Source: CAYTGR01 sp964437445
GTDB taxonomy: Bacteria; Chloroflexota; Anaerolineae; B4-G1; SLSP01
Length of the DNA: 41,178 bases
Direction: 5' to 3'
Assembly (NCBI GenBank): GCA_964437445.1
Contig: CAYTGR010000047.1
Coordinates: 1-41,178 of the forward strand
Shown here piece after piece: positions 1-7,477 of the stretch (its first letter is position 1; the number at the start of each line of letters is the position of its first letter). The notes under the pieces are model-generated. The model searched no databases, was not told where the DNA came from, and saw nothing but the letters and a program-made list of their open reading frames with translations. The translations under genes and the position numbers were made by a program.

Positions 1-67
1 GCCAATTTTCATCCCACGGCTGGTGAACGCCAGTTCATGGACAATTCCTCTGAAATAACGCGCTGAG

Positions 68-363
68 TTTGTAGTGAGGCGCTTTAGCGCCGTCTGAGCC
101 GCGCTGATGAAGTTTAAAAATTAAATTTGGTCACGGGCGAGCCGGCTTAGCAGGCGCTAAATGGGTAATGACGCCTTGAGGCGTTCTCCCCTTCAGGAGC
201 GCCGGGCGATCAATCGCCTGGCTACCCAAGCCACGCCCGGTAAACCGGGCTGCCGTAGCCCCGTTCACGGGGCATTGCTGGCTGGCCCGGTGGTTAACCG
301 CCGGGCGCCCAGCGCGCACGTGACCGGATTATTTTCTTGAAGACCATCAGGCGTTACTACAAA
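68..363. repeat. Mosaic of seven short hairpins bounded by TTTGTAG / CTACAAA
   Basis: This gene-free stretch begins with TTTGTAG (68-74) and ends with its inverse CTACAAA (357-363). Between them are successive short inverted repeats: GGCGC-TTTA-GCGCC (78-91), ACGCC-TTGA-GGCGT (171-184), CTCC/GGAG (186-199), GGCGAT-CA-ATCGCC (205-218), GCCCGG-TAAA-CCGGGC (235-250), GCCCCG-TTCA-CGGGGC (258-273), and a longer palindrome, GCCCGG ... CCGGGC around GGTTAACC (285-306). Similar hairpin words and TTTGTAG/CTACA ends recur at 28559-28619, so this is probably a dispersed, non-coding repeat family. It could be transcribed as the 3' region of the minus-strand gene that ends at 404. Bases 1-67 show nothing else I recognise. 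Confidence 0.6.
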
Positions 364-380
364 GCCCAAAGGTAGCGCTT

Positions 381-401
381 GTGGTCCGTGGTCTGTGGTC
401 C
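381..401. repeat. Heptanucleotide array, three units (GTGGTCY)
   Basis: Three consecutive 7-bp units: GTGGTCC, GTGGTCT, GTGGTCC. The array stops two bases before the stop codon of the minus-strand macroglobulin gene. The same heptamer, inverted, lies beyond the other end of that gene (3915-3942), so the two arrays bracket it. Confidence 0.6.
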
Positions 402-403
402 TC

Positions 404-3400
404 TTACGGCCCTACCGCTACCTCCACCGCTACTGCGTCGGACATCCGCTCACCGGCGGCGTCCACGCGGAGGGAGAAAGTCCCGGCGCGCTCCGGCCGC
501 AGCGTGAAGGTGGCGGTCGCCACGGCGTTGGGGGCAAGCGTGACCGGCTCCGGTGCGGTGAGCAGCGTATACCAGTCAGCCGGGACCGGGGTCAGGCGGA
601 CGGTCTGCGCTTGCGGCAGGTAGTTGTAGAGCGTGAGCGTCACGGTGACCGGCTGCGCCACCGCTACCGTTGCGGATGGCGTCAGGGCGACGAAGAATTC
701 TTTGAAGACGACGAGGTCATACGTTGCCACGCCCAGCTCACCGGCCTGAGTGGAGGCCAGCGCCGTGAGCCGCCAGGTCGTGAGGTTATCAGCCAGCGGC
801 AGGTCTAACGCCAGCCGGCCCTCGGCGTCGGTGTGGGCCTCGGCGGCCCAGTAAAGCGTCTCCGGGAAGAGCTGGCGCAGCGGGTAGGGCTCCACCGCCG
901 GTGTGACCGGTGTCGCGGTCGGCAGGGGGACGCTGGTGGGCGCGGCGGTCACTTCCACCAGTGCTTCAGTGGTGGCGGGGGCCTCGGTGGCGGGCGCTTG
1001 AGCCGGGGGGGGCTCGGTTGGGGCTGTCCCACAACCGCTCAGCCAACCGGCCGGTCCGGCGTAGAGCACGGGATTGCCGACCGCGCGCGTCAACGTGGAA
1101 TCCACTACCGTGGGCAGCAAGAGCGCCAGGAGCGCCAACAGGAACGCCAGGAGCGCCGCCAGCCAGCCGATCCTTTTCCCATCCAGGACCAATCCCTGGC
1201 TCAGCAGGACGAGCGCCCCCAGCGCCAGCAGGTGGGCGACGGCGATCAGGCCGGCGAGCGGCCCACTTAGCGCGCGCCCGGTGGTCACGACCAGCAGGCT
1301 TCCCAACGCCAGATAGGTGCCCAATAGCCCTGTGGCCAGTTGCACGCGCACGTCGCGCCGGCGCCAGCCGTGGATGAGCAACGCGAGCAGCAGCAAGCCG
1401 GTGGCGGCCAGCGCGGCGAGGAAAATCCCCTGTGCCACGCGCAGCGCCAGGCGCGACGCGAAAAGCGCCGCCAGCAGGCAGGGCGCGGCGAGGAAGAAAG
1501 CGAGCAGCCCCCAGCCGGTGCGGCGCAGTGCCGGGCCGAGCAGCCCGGTGGGCCGCAGCCCGTTGACAACGGCGGCGGCCAGCAGCAGCGGCAGGAGCGC
1601 GACCAGCCAGCCTAAGGCGGAGGCGCGCGCGGTACGGGCCGGAGCGGGCGTGGCAACCGCGGTGGCACGGGCGCTGAGCGTGTAGGCCGTTCCTGATGCC
1701 CCGGCCCAGGCCGCCTGGGCGGCGGTGTCCTGGGCGGCACGGAGCGCGGCCTCGCCGCTGGTCAGCGCGGGCAAATCCAACCCCAGCGCTTGGGACCGGC
1801 GCGCGAGCAGTTCTTTTTCCAGCAGCAAGTAAGCGCGGACGAAGCCCGGCGGCAGCGTTTCCAGCGCATAGACCGATTCATCCACCACGCTGATGCCCAA
1901 TACTGTGGGGGTGATTTCCCCGGTGGGCGAGAGGGTGGTCTGTACCTGCACGTGCGCCGTCTCGCCGGGGTGATACCGGGCCTGGTCGGCGGTCACGGTG
2001 ACGGCCACCCGCTGCGGTGGGTCCACCATGACCAGGCGGGTATCTTCCACGCGGGAACCGTCGGCCAGCAGAGCGTAAGCGTGCAGCTCTACCGTCCCCA
2101 CGAGCGTCCCGTCCAGGTCCAGGGCGAAAGTCGCGCGGCCCTCCTGCGCCGGGGCGGCGAGCGCCGCCACGGTCTGCCCGGCATGGACCACGTCCAGGTA
2201 AACGGTCTGGCCCACCGCGCCGGTCAGCGCCTCGGCCCGGAGCGTCTCGCCAACGGTGTAAGCGGCCTGTTCGGTGCGCAGGAGGAGCGTCTGGGGCTGG
2301 CTTTCGGCCGTCAGCGTGAGGTCAGCATGGCCGGTTGTGCCATCCGCCCCCTGCGCCAGAAGGGTTATCTGGGTGGAACCGGGCGGCGGTGTGAAGCGGA
2401 GGACAGCCAGGCCGTAAGCATCAGTTGCCAGCTCGCTGGTCTGGCCGTTGACCGTCACGCGCAGTGTGGCCGCCGTGGGTTGCCCATCGGGCGTTGCGGC
2501 CAGGATGAAGAGCCGGTTTTCCACCCCCGGCTTGAGCCGGCCGCTTTCGGGAATGGCTTTGATGACGAGCGCCGGGTCGGTGATGGCGAGCTCGCGGCGC
2601 AGTCCCACCCGCTGCCCGGCTGTGTCGGTCACGCTGAGCTCCACTGTGAAAGGCCGCGGCGCAGCTGTCTCCCGGCCATATCCCACCGGCAGGTTGAAGG
2701 CGAACGCCAGCCGGCCCTGGGCATCGGTCTGACCGGTCACCTCGGCGGCGAGCGCGGGCTGCGGCTCCGTGGTGTAGCCGCGCAGCGTTACCGCGGCCCC
2801 GGCGACCGGTTGGCCGAAGAAATAGGCGGCCTCCACTGTGCCGGTTACCCGCTCGCCAGGGCCGTAGAAGGCGCGCCCGAGCTCCCAGGTGACGCGGAAG
2901 GCGGGCAGTTCATAGGTGTCCACGACAACGGCCCGTTCGGCCACCGTATCACTGAGCGTGGCGCGCAGCGTGAGCGTGCCGGTCGGCACCGTGGCGGGCA
3001 GTGTGAAATCCAGCGCCGCTATCCCGAACTCCGAAGTGGTCACGGTACGACGGGCTGAAAGCTGCCCGGCGGCGTCTAGCCACTCCAAGACGAGAGGAGC
3101 GCTCGCCACCGGCTGGAACGTCACCGCGTCCAGCGCCAGCGCGCGCAGATGCAACGTCTGACCGGGGCGGTAGGCAGGCTTGTCGGAGTTCAAGTAGAGC
3201 TTGACGCGGCGGGCGATGGTGACCGGTCGGCTGATACGGCTGTCGCCGCCGGGCGCGCGGGTCTCCACCACCAGTTCGGCGGCTCCCTCCAGGTCGGCCG
3301 GGACGGTGAAGGCGACCGGGGCGGTGCCATCGGTGCCGGTGCGTCCCTGGTAGACCAGTTTGGCTAATCCCGGTGCTTTGGCCAGGCTGACGGAGACCTC

Positions 3401-3877
3401 CGCGCCGGGGACGGGGGTTGCCGCTCCCGACTGGCGGACGACAACGCGGAGCGCTGCCTGGCTGCCCGGCGCGAATTGCGTTTGCCCCAGGACGAGTGTC
3501 TCCGGCGGGGCCGCAACGGCCGGGGCGGCCGACGGCAGCAGGCTGGTGTTAATCACGAAGAAGAGGACCAGGAGCGTCAGCGTAACCTGGGCCGCGACGC
3601 CACGCCATTGCCAGAGCGCCCACCAGGCGCGCGGGCGCTCGGTGCGGGTGCGCAACTGCTCCCGGATGCGCCGGTCGGCGGCAGCCGGCAGCCGCACCGG
3701 CGTCAGGGCCGCCGGGAAGGTGGCACGCAGTTCGGCGCGCAGCCGGCGCAGCTCGGCCAGCTCGTCCGCGCACTGCGGGCAGCCGGCCAGGTGCGCTTCC
3801 ACCCGGTCCCGGGCGGCGGCGTCCAGCTCGCCGTCTAAGTAAGCGAGCAGGTCGGAATCTACATGCGGTTGGTTCAC
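404..3877 (-). CDS. Anti-sigma zinc-finger / alpha-2-macroglobulin fusion membrane protein
   Basis: 1157 aa. Residues 1-45 look like a cytoplasmic zf-HC2 anti-sigma domain, with the H-x3-C-x2-C motif at H29, C33 and C36. A membrane helix follows at about 95-116. Residues 125-650 are repeated beta-rich macroglobulin (MG)-like domains. Residues 657-671 match the segment that precedes the bait region in alpha-2-macroglobulins (SVVDESVYAL). Where the bait region should be there are instead about six hydrophobic helices (755-925) and a Pro/Thr/Glu linker (945-1000). Residues 1001-1157 match the post-bait A2M domain (TTWRLTALA). The protein stops there, so the thioester domain with its Cys-Gly-x-Gln motif is absent. 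The upstream ECF sigma gene ends 129 bp before this start, so the N-terminus probably restrains that sigma factor while the exterior domains sense envelope stress or proteases. The role is inferred; the domain assignments are fairly secure. Confidence 0.8.
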   Translation of the reverse strand: MNQPHVDSDLLAYLDGELDAAARDRVEAHLAGCPQCADELAELRRLRAELRATFPAALTPVRLPAAADRRIREQLRTRTERPRAWWALWQWRGVAAQVTLTLLVLFFVINTSLLPSAAPAVAAPPETLVLGQTQFAPGSQAALRVVVRQSGAATPVPGAEVSVSLAKAPGLAKLVYQGRTGTDGTAPVAFTVPADLEGAAELVVETRAPGGDSRISRPVTIARRVKLYLNSDKPAYRPGQTLHLRALALDAVTFQPVASAPLVLEWLDAAGQLSARRTVTTSEFGIAALDFTLPATVPTGTLTLRATLSDTVAERAVVVDTYELPAFRVTWELGRAFYGPGERVTGTVEAAYFFGQPVAGAAVTLRGYTTEPQPALAAEVTGQTDAQGRLAFAFNLPVGYGRETAAPRPFTVELSVTDTAGQRVGLRRELAITDPALVIKAIPESGRLKPGVENRLFILAATPDGQPTAATLRVTVNGQTSELATDAYGLAVLRFTPPPGSTQITLLAQGADGTTGHADLTLTAESQPQTLLLRTEQAAYTVGETLRAEALTGAVGQTVYLDVVHAGQTVAALAAPAQEGRATFALDLDGTLVGTVELHAYALLADGSRVEDTRLVMVDPPQRVAVTVTADQARYHPGETAHVQVQTTLSPTGEITPTVLGISVVDESVYALETLPPGFVRAYLLLEKELLARRSQALGLDLPALTSGEAALRAAQDTAAQAAWAGASGTAYTLSARATAVATPAPARTARASALGWLVALLPLLLAAAVVNGLRPTGLLGPALRRTGWGLLAFFLAAPCLLAALFASRLALRVAQGIFLAALAATGLLLLALLIHGWRRRDVRVQLATGLLGTYLALGSLLVVTTGRALSGPLAGLIAVAHLLALGALVLLSQGLVLDGKRIGWLAALLAFLLALLALLLPTVVDSTLTRAVGNPVLYAGPAGWLSGCGTAPTEPPPAQAPATEAPATTEALVEVTAAPTSVPLPTATPVTPAVEPYPLRQLFPETLYWAAEAHTDAEGRLALDLPLADNLTTWRLTALASTQAGELGVATYDLVVFKEFFVALTPSATVAVAQPVTVTLTLYNYLPQAQTVRLTPVPADWYTLLTAPEPVTLAPNAVATATFTLRPERAGTFSLRVDAAGERMSDAVAVEVAVGP

Positions 3878-3914
3878 AGGTTCCCTGCTGATAATGGGTG
3901 GCTATTCTCTGTTT

Positions 3915-4002
3915 GACCACTGACCACGGACCGCAGACCACACACAAGACTACCAGCCGCCGTCGCCGGTCTAAGTGGTCCGTCGTCGGTTGTCCCTCGT
4001 CT
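3915..4002. repeat. Inverted pair of heptanucleotide arrays between sigma and anti-sigma genes
   Basis: Four units on one side, GACCACT, GACCACG, GACCGCA, GACCACA (3915-3942), face four degenerate units in the opposite sense, GTGGTCC, GTCGTCG, GTTGTCC, CTCGTCT (3975-4002). The two halves are partly complementary and could form a long imperfect hairpin in the sigma/anti-sigma transcript. The second half ends four bases before the sigma stop codon. Confidence 0.6.
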
Positions 4003-4006
4003 CTTC

Positions 4007-4711
4007 CTACGACTGCATCCCCTCCAGGCCCAGTTTCAGTTTCCGGTGAGCATTGAAGAGCCGCGATTTGACCGTGCCGACGTTGATGCTCAGGACTTGC
4101 GCGATCTCCTCGTAGGAGAGGTCCTGCTGATAGCGCAGCAGGAGCACGGTGCGATGCTCCTCGGTGAGCGCGTCCACGGCGCGCCAGAGCGCGGTGGCCC
4201 GCTCGCGGTCCAGGAAAGTCCCTTCGGGATCGCCCCCCAGGTCGGGCAGCGGCAGGCGTTCCAGCCGCTCCTCAACCGCGTCCCACTCCTCGGAGGGGAG
4301 CACTTTGCGGCGGTGGCGCGAGCGGCAGCGGTTGACCGTCACCCGGTAGAGCCAGGTCTCAAAGCGGGCCGGCCCGTTCAGATCGTAGTGGGGCAGTGCT
4401 TTGAGCACATCCATGAACGTCTCCTGCACGGCATCTTCCGCGTCAGCCTCGTCGCGGGTGATGAAGAGCGCGATCCGGTAGACGTAATGCCGGAAGCGGT
4501 CGTAGAGCAGCTCAAAGGCGCGCGGCTGGCCCCGCTGGAAGCGCGCGATCAAGTCGGCGGTGGGGATTTCCTGACCGGCGCCTCCCTCCTCACGTGCAGC
4601 GAAGGCGAGCAGGCGGCAGAGCTGATCCAGCCCACGCGCTGCCAGCGCGTGCAGGAGACTGCGCCCGCCGCGTTCCAGCCGGTGGATCCAGGGTTGAGTA
4701 GTGAGCGCCAC
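4007..4711 (-). CDS. ECF (extracytoplasmic function) RNA polymerase sigma factor
   Basis: Sigma-70 family, ECF group, 234 aa from the preferred GTG start. Region 2 is clear (AFELLYDRFRHYVYRIA, then DAEDAVQETFMDVL). Region 4 carries the DNA-binding helix-turn-helix (LSYEEIAQVLSINVGTVKSRL). I prefer the GTG at 4711 because GGAGG (4717-4721) lies five bases upstream of it, whereas the in-frame ATG at 4786 has no ribosome site and lies upstream of the putative -10 box. About 50 residues before region 2 (HRLERGGRSLLHALAARGL) form an unusual N-terminal extension. The following gene on the same strand is a membrane protein with an anti-sigma zinc finger, a typical ECF pair. It should direct transcription of envelope-related genes, probably including its own operon. 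Confidence 0.88.
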   Translation of the reverse strand: MALTTQPWIHRLERGGRSLLHALAARGLDQLCRLLAFAAREEGGAGQEIPTADLIARFQRGQPRAFELLYDRFRHYVYRIALFITRDEADAEDAVQETFMDVLKALPHYDLNGPARFETWLYRVTVNRCRSRHRRKVLPSEEWDAVEERLERLPLPDLGGDPEGTFLDRERATALWRAVDALTEEHRTVLLLRYQQDLSYEEIAQVLSINVGTVKSRLFNAHRKLKLGLEGMQS

Positions 4712-4716
4712 CTGCG

Positions 4717-4721
4717 CCTCC
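4717..4721 (-). promoter_or_regulatory. GGAGG ribosome site deciding the GTG start of the sigma gene
   Basis: GGAGG lies five bases before the GTG at 4711-4709. No comparable site precedes the longer ATG start, so this motif sets the start call. Confidence 0.6.
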
Positions 4722-4774
4722 GTCCATTTGCCACTGTTGATTACATGCGTCGGCCAGAGGAAAAGTTCAAAGGT

Positions 4775-4780
4775 AGTGTA
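4775..4780 (-). promoter_or_regulatory. Possible -10 box (TACACT) for the sigma gene
   Basis: TACACT on the minus strand would place transcription start near 4768, giving a leader of about 57 nt before the GTG start. No good -35 hexamer is seen at the usual spacing, which would suit an autoregulated ECF promoter, but the call is weak. Confidence 0.3.
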
Positions 4781-4810
4781 GCACATTTTGAGTGAAAGGG
4801 GAATCGGCTG

Positions 4811-4844
4811 ACTGGTTTGACCAGTAGGCGAAGTTGCTTATACT
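4811..4844 (+). promoter_or_regulatory. Sigma70-type promoter with a palindrome over its -35 box
   Basis: TTGACC (4817-4822), a 16-bp spacer and TATACT (4839-4844) form a good promoter reading into the YhhN-family gene. The -35 lies inside a perfect inverted repeat, ACTGGT-TTG-ACCAGT (4811-4825), where a bound repressor would block polymerase. The element also sits in the divergent gap shared with the ECF sigma gene. Confidence 0.6.
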
Positions 4845-4930
4845 GCCTGTGCAGTAATGACAACTTGATAGTGGCCCTGCGGGCGAAGGCGATGGCAGGA
4901 CTGACGACGAATCGACTTCAGGAGGCTGGT

Positions 4931-5617
4931 ATGGCGAATATGGCGGGGCAGGGGGCCGGTGTGGCCTTTGGGGTGGCGCTGTTGTTGGGGGTGATCAATT
5001 GGGTTGCGGTCTGGTATCGCTACCGGCCGGTGATCTATGGGGTGAAACCGGCGACGTTGCTGGCGGTGTTGGTCGGCGCCTGGCTGCTGACGCGCGGCCC
5101 GCACGACCCCTGGCAGGCCCGCTGGTTTCTGCCCGGCCTGGCCTTTTCGCTGGCGGGCGATGTTTTCCTGATGCTACCTGGGGGGACGCGGCTCTTTCTG
5201 GCCGGGTTAGGGGCGTTTTTCCTGGCGCATGTCTGTTACGTGGTGGGGCTGAATCCTACGTTGCCACCCGGAGCGGCCTGGCCGGTAGCGGTGGTTATTG
5301 TGGGAGGCGCGGCGGTCTTCTGGCGGCGCATTGCGGCCGGATTGCGCCAGCGGCGGCAGGCCCGGTTGCTGATCCCGGCGGCGGCTTACGCGCTGATTCT
5401 CAGCCTGATGGCCTGCTCGGCCTGGGCGACGCTCTTCCGCCCGGAATGGACGGCGGTGCGGCGGGCGTTGGTGATTGCCGGGGGGAGTTTGTTCTTCGCC
5501 TCGGATTCCATTCTGGCCTGGGAGCGCTTTGTCCAGCCTTCACGGGGTGGGCGCGTGGCGGTGATGGTGACCTACCACCTGGCGCAATTAGCGTTGGCGG
5601 CGTCTATAGCGCTGTAA
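4931..5617 (+). CDS. YhhN family integral membrane protein (lysoplasmalogenase-like)
   Basis: 228 aa and almost wholly hydrophobic, with about eight predicted membrane helices. The family signatures are present: an acidic motif in a helix (FSLAGDVFLML) and a second near the C-terminus (FASDSILAWERF). YhhN/TMEM86 proteins hydrolyse the vinyl-ether bond of lysoplasmalogens; several bacterial members are only inferred to do so. The ATG at 4931 follows AGGAGG (4920-4925) by five bases, which beats the longer in-frame start at 4817 that overlaps the promoter. The length agrees with the family (about 210-230 aa). It stands alone between divergent and convergent neighbours, driven by the promoter at 4811-4844. 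Confidence 0.82.
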   Translation: MANMAGQGAGVAFGVALLLGVINWVAVWYRYRPVIYGVKPATLLAVLVGAWLLTRGPHDPWQARWFLPGLAFSLAGDVFLMLPGGTRLFLAGLGAFFLAHVCYVVGLNPTLPPGAAWPVAVVIVGGAAVFWRRIAAGLRQRRQARLLIPAAAYALILSLMACSAWATLFRPEWTAVRRALVIAGGSLFFASDSILAWERFVQPSRGGRVAVMVTYHLAQLALAASIAL

Positions 5618-5666
5618 GAGGAGTGCTGTAAGAGGAGTAAGGAGTTAGGGAGCAAGGGTAAGGGAT
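5611..5666. repeat. Heptanucleotide array starting on a stop codon
   Basis: Eight consecutive 7-bp words: GCTGTAA, GAGGAGT, GCTGTAA, GAGGAGT, AAGGAGT, TAGGGAG, CAAGGGT, AAGGGAT. The first contains the TAA stop of the YhhN-family gene, so the array runs directly off the end of the reading frame. Bases 5667-5824 hold nothing else I recognise. Confidence 0.55.
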
Positions 5667-5824
5667 GGAATATGTGAGTCCAAACCCTGCTGGCCGGCCG
5701 GGTGCGCCGTTGCGCCTCGCAGGAGGGGTATGCTCTGTACGCCAGGGGGGCGACAGGGTCCCGGCGTGCTAACGAGTTCGTCACGGTGGAGGCGTTGGCC
5801 GTGCTGCGGGCTGCCGGTCGCTGG

Positions 5825-6778
5825 TCACTGGCGGGTACGCCACCGCCACCAGAGGTAGCCCAGCAGGAGCATCACAGCGCCCGTAGCCCCGCTGGAGATG
5901 AGAATCCAGGGCCAGGTCGGTAACGGCGGCGGCGGGTCACCGCTGACGATCGGATGCGTGGGCCAAGCTCCCGGCGTCAAGGACGTCATCGTAGCCTCCG
6001 GCGGAGACGTCGGCATGGAGGTCTCCAGTGCTGTGGAGGGTTCCTCCGGCGACAGGGTTGGCTCAGGTGACAGGGTTGGCTCGGGATTGATGGTCGGCCA
6101 GGTGGGTTCGGGGGTGAAGGTCTCTTGGGTGGGCTGTTCCGTTGGCTGCGCACTCGGGCGCGCCGGACCCTCTGGCGTGGGAGTGGGGGTAACGGTAGGG
6201 GAAGGGGGCGGCGTTGTCGGTGTCGCCAGCGGTGAATTGAGGCCCGGTGTGGGTAGCGGAGAATCGCCGTGCCGCCCGGTTGCGGTCAGAGAGGGGGTGG
6301 GCGTGGGCGTGGGGGAAGTCTGGGGTGGCATGGAAGGGATCGGCGTGGCAGTGGCCGCACGCGCTAAGGTCGTGGAGATTGGGCCGTAGGTTTCTGTGCC
6401 GCCGCTGCTGTTCACCACAAGCAGCTTGTAATAGTAGACGGGCCCCACTTCTACCGAGCCGTCGCGGTAAGAAAAAGTGGTCCCGCTGCCCGGACCAACG
6501 AGCGTATCGTAGATCGTAATAAAGTCGGTCGGGCTGTTAAGCGCGCGCTGCACATAAAACTGGTAGAAATCGTCGGGCTCGTCAGTGGATTTCCATTCCA
6601 GGAGGACTTCTACTCTGGCCAGGTTGGGGGTGGCTCTGAAATAGTCCAACGTCAGGGCAGCCCAAACCGGCGCTGGCACAAGCAACAACGCCAGTGCCAG
6701 CGTTAACCACCAGACTCTGGGCCGGCCCGGCGGGCTGGCGGGCTGCTTTGAATTTTCTTGGTGTTGGGATAGTTCCAT
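5825..6778 (-). CDS. Surface-anchored protein: Fn3-like domain, Pro/Thr-rich stalk, C-terminal membrane anchor
   Basis: 317 aa from the ATG at 6778. Residues 21-40 form a signal peptide (hydrophobic core, cleavage after VWA). Residues 43-135 resemble a fibronectin-III-like beta domain (LEWKSTDEPDDFYQFYVQRA ... YYYKLLVVNSSGG). Residues 140-280 are a low-complexity stalk of Pro, Thr, Ser and Glu containing short TPEPT / SPEPT repeats. Residues 286-310 are a membrane helix followed by a basic tail (WRWRTRQ). The architecture is that of a membrane-tethered extracellular protein; ligand and function are unknown. The start is chosen because a TATAAT box lies seven bases upstream, leaving no room for the longer in-frame ATG at 6829. 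The gene is divergent from the receiver protein gene. Confidence 0.7.
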   Translation of the reverse strand: MELSQHQENSKQPASPPGRPRVWWLTLALALLLVPAPVWAALTLDYFRATPNLARVEVLLEWKSTDEPDDFYQFYVQRALNSPTDFITIYDTLVGPGSGTTFSYRDGSVEVGPVYYYKLLVVNSSGGTETYGPISTTLARAATATPIPSMPPQTSPTPTPTPSLTATGRHGDSPLPTPGLNSPLATPTTPPPSPTVTPTPTPEGPARPSAQPTEQPTQETFTPEPTWPTINPEPTLSPEPTLSPEEPSTALETSMPTSPPEATMTSLTPGAWPTHPIVSGDPPPPLPTWPWILISSGATGAVMLLLGYLWWRWRTRQ

Positions 6779-6785
6779 GCTCTGG

Positions 6786-6791
6786 ATTATA
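6786..6791 (-). promoter_or_regulatory. Consensus -10 box (TATAAT), probable leaderless start
   Basis: A perfect TATAAT ends seven bases before the ATG at 6778, so transcription would begin at or next to the start codon. No ribosome site fits between them and no convincing -35 is visible. Confidence 0.45.
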
Positions 6792-6886
6792 CCCCGTTTT
6801 TGGAAAACCGGATGGGCCTGGCGGTCCATTGCGTTTATCCCACGAGAGCGGGAAGGATTGCACTTTTTTCATCCCGGTGTGACTTT

Positions 6887-6892
6887 TATACT
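6887..6892 (+). promoter_or_regulatory. -10 box (TATACT), probable leaderless start
   Basis: TATACT is followed by six bases (GGGGAC) and then the ATG at 6899. The spacing again puts transcription start at the start codon, mirroring the divergent gene. The GGGGA could serve as a weak ribosome site if transcription starts elsewhere. Confidence 0.4.
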
Positions 6893-6898
6893 GGGGAC

Positions 6899-7273
6899 AT
6901 GATACGGGTACTGCTGGTGGAAGGTCATGATCTGGTGCGGCAGGCGCTGGAGATGCGTTTGCGGGCGGCTCGGGGGTTGGAACTGGTGGGCAGCACCGGT
7001 CATTACGAACATGCCGTCCAGCAGGCGCGCGCGCTGCATCCCGACGTCATCTTGTTGGAGACTAAAGTCCCGGCCGGCCTGGAGACTTTACGGGCGCTCC
7101 GCGCTGCGGTGCCAGAAGCGGCTGTGATTATCCTTACCTCCTATCATGATAACGAAGAAGAAGGGCAAGCCCTGCAGCTGGGCGCGTCCTGTTACCTGCT
7201 CAAAGGACTGGATACGAAAACGTTGGTGCGCCAGATCCGCGCGGTGGCGGCCCCGGTACCGGCATACCCTTAG
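6899..7273 (+). CDS. Stand-alone response-regulator receiver domain with Asp-to-Glu at the phospho-site
   Basis: 124 aa with the full CheY-like fold and no output domain. The usual phospho-acceptor Asp at the end of beta-3 is Glu54 (DVILLETKVP, where the family has DVILLDIxMP). The acidic pair is also altered (VEGHD, with E8 and D11, in place of VDDH). The switch Thr80 (ILTSYHD) and conserved Lys102 (YLLKG) are kept. The sequence is closest in style to NarL/FixJ receivers, but the helix-turn-helix is missing and a terminator follows directly. Such a protein cannot be phosphorylated normally; Glu may mimic the active state, so it may work as a constitutive protein-interaction module. The start at 6899 follows a -10 box closely; upstream in-frame codons lack support. 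Confidence 0.85.
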   Translation: MIRVLLVEGHDLVRQALEMRLRAARGLELVGSTGHYEHAVQQARALHPDVILLETKVPAGLETLRALRAAVPEAAVIILTSYHDNEEEGQALQLGASCYLLKGLDTKTLVRQIRAVAAPVPAYP

Positions 7274-7303
7274 CCGTTGCCCGCCTTGAAACCTTGAAGG
7301 TAA

Positions 7304-7331
7304 GAGAGGACCTGCCCAGGTCCTCTTTTTT
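7304..7331 (+). terminator. Rho-independent terminator of the receiver gene
   Basis: AGAGGACCTG (7305-7314) and CAGGTCCTCT (7317-7326) form a perfect 10-bp inverted repeat followed by a run of T. It lies about 30 bp after the stop codon. Confidence 0.9.
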
Positions 7332-7420
7332 ATGCCTCGCGTCGGCTCCGACTGGCCGGTTCCTTATTCCCACTCTAACCCCAGTTGTTAGCTGTCACGG
7401 TAAGGGACTTGTTCTCGTTT

Positions 7421-7477
7421 GACCGCAGACCCCCTGGTTTTAACCGTTGGTGGTCTGTGGTCAGCCGTCTGTGGTCT
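7421..7477. repeat. Inverted heptanucleotide array forming a hairpin
   Basis: GACCGCA and GACCCCC (7421-7434) face GTGGTCT, GTGGTCA, GCCGTCT and GTGGTCT (7450-7477). GACCGCAGACC (7421-7431) pairs with GGTCTGTGGTC (7452-7462) over 11 bp with one G-U pair, and an inner GGTT/AACC extends the structure. The heptamer is the one found beside the sigma and macroglobulin genes. The rest of the 390-bp gap to the next gene is AT-rich near 7565-7660 and shows only a weak TATAAA at 7632. Confidence 0.6.

Noticed and set aside
131..319. Short minus-strand frame over the hairpin mosaic
   Set aside because: The sequence is explained by consecutive inverted repeats; there is no ribosome site and no protein-like pattern.
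1790..3058. 422-codon plus-strand frame inside the macroglobulin gene
   Set aside because: Shadow of the real minus-strand gene; Gly/Arg/Gln-rich with no domains.
4090..4102. Second copy of the MITE end (TCAGGACTTGCGC) inside the sigma gene
   Set aside because: The 13-base match encodes conserved region 4 of the sigma factor and has no inverted partner nearby; chance identity.
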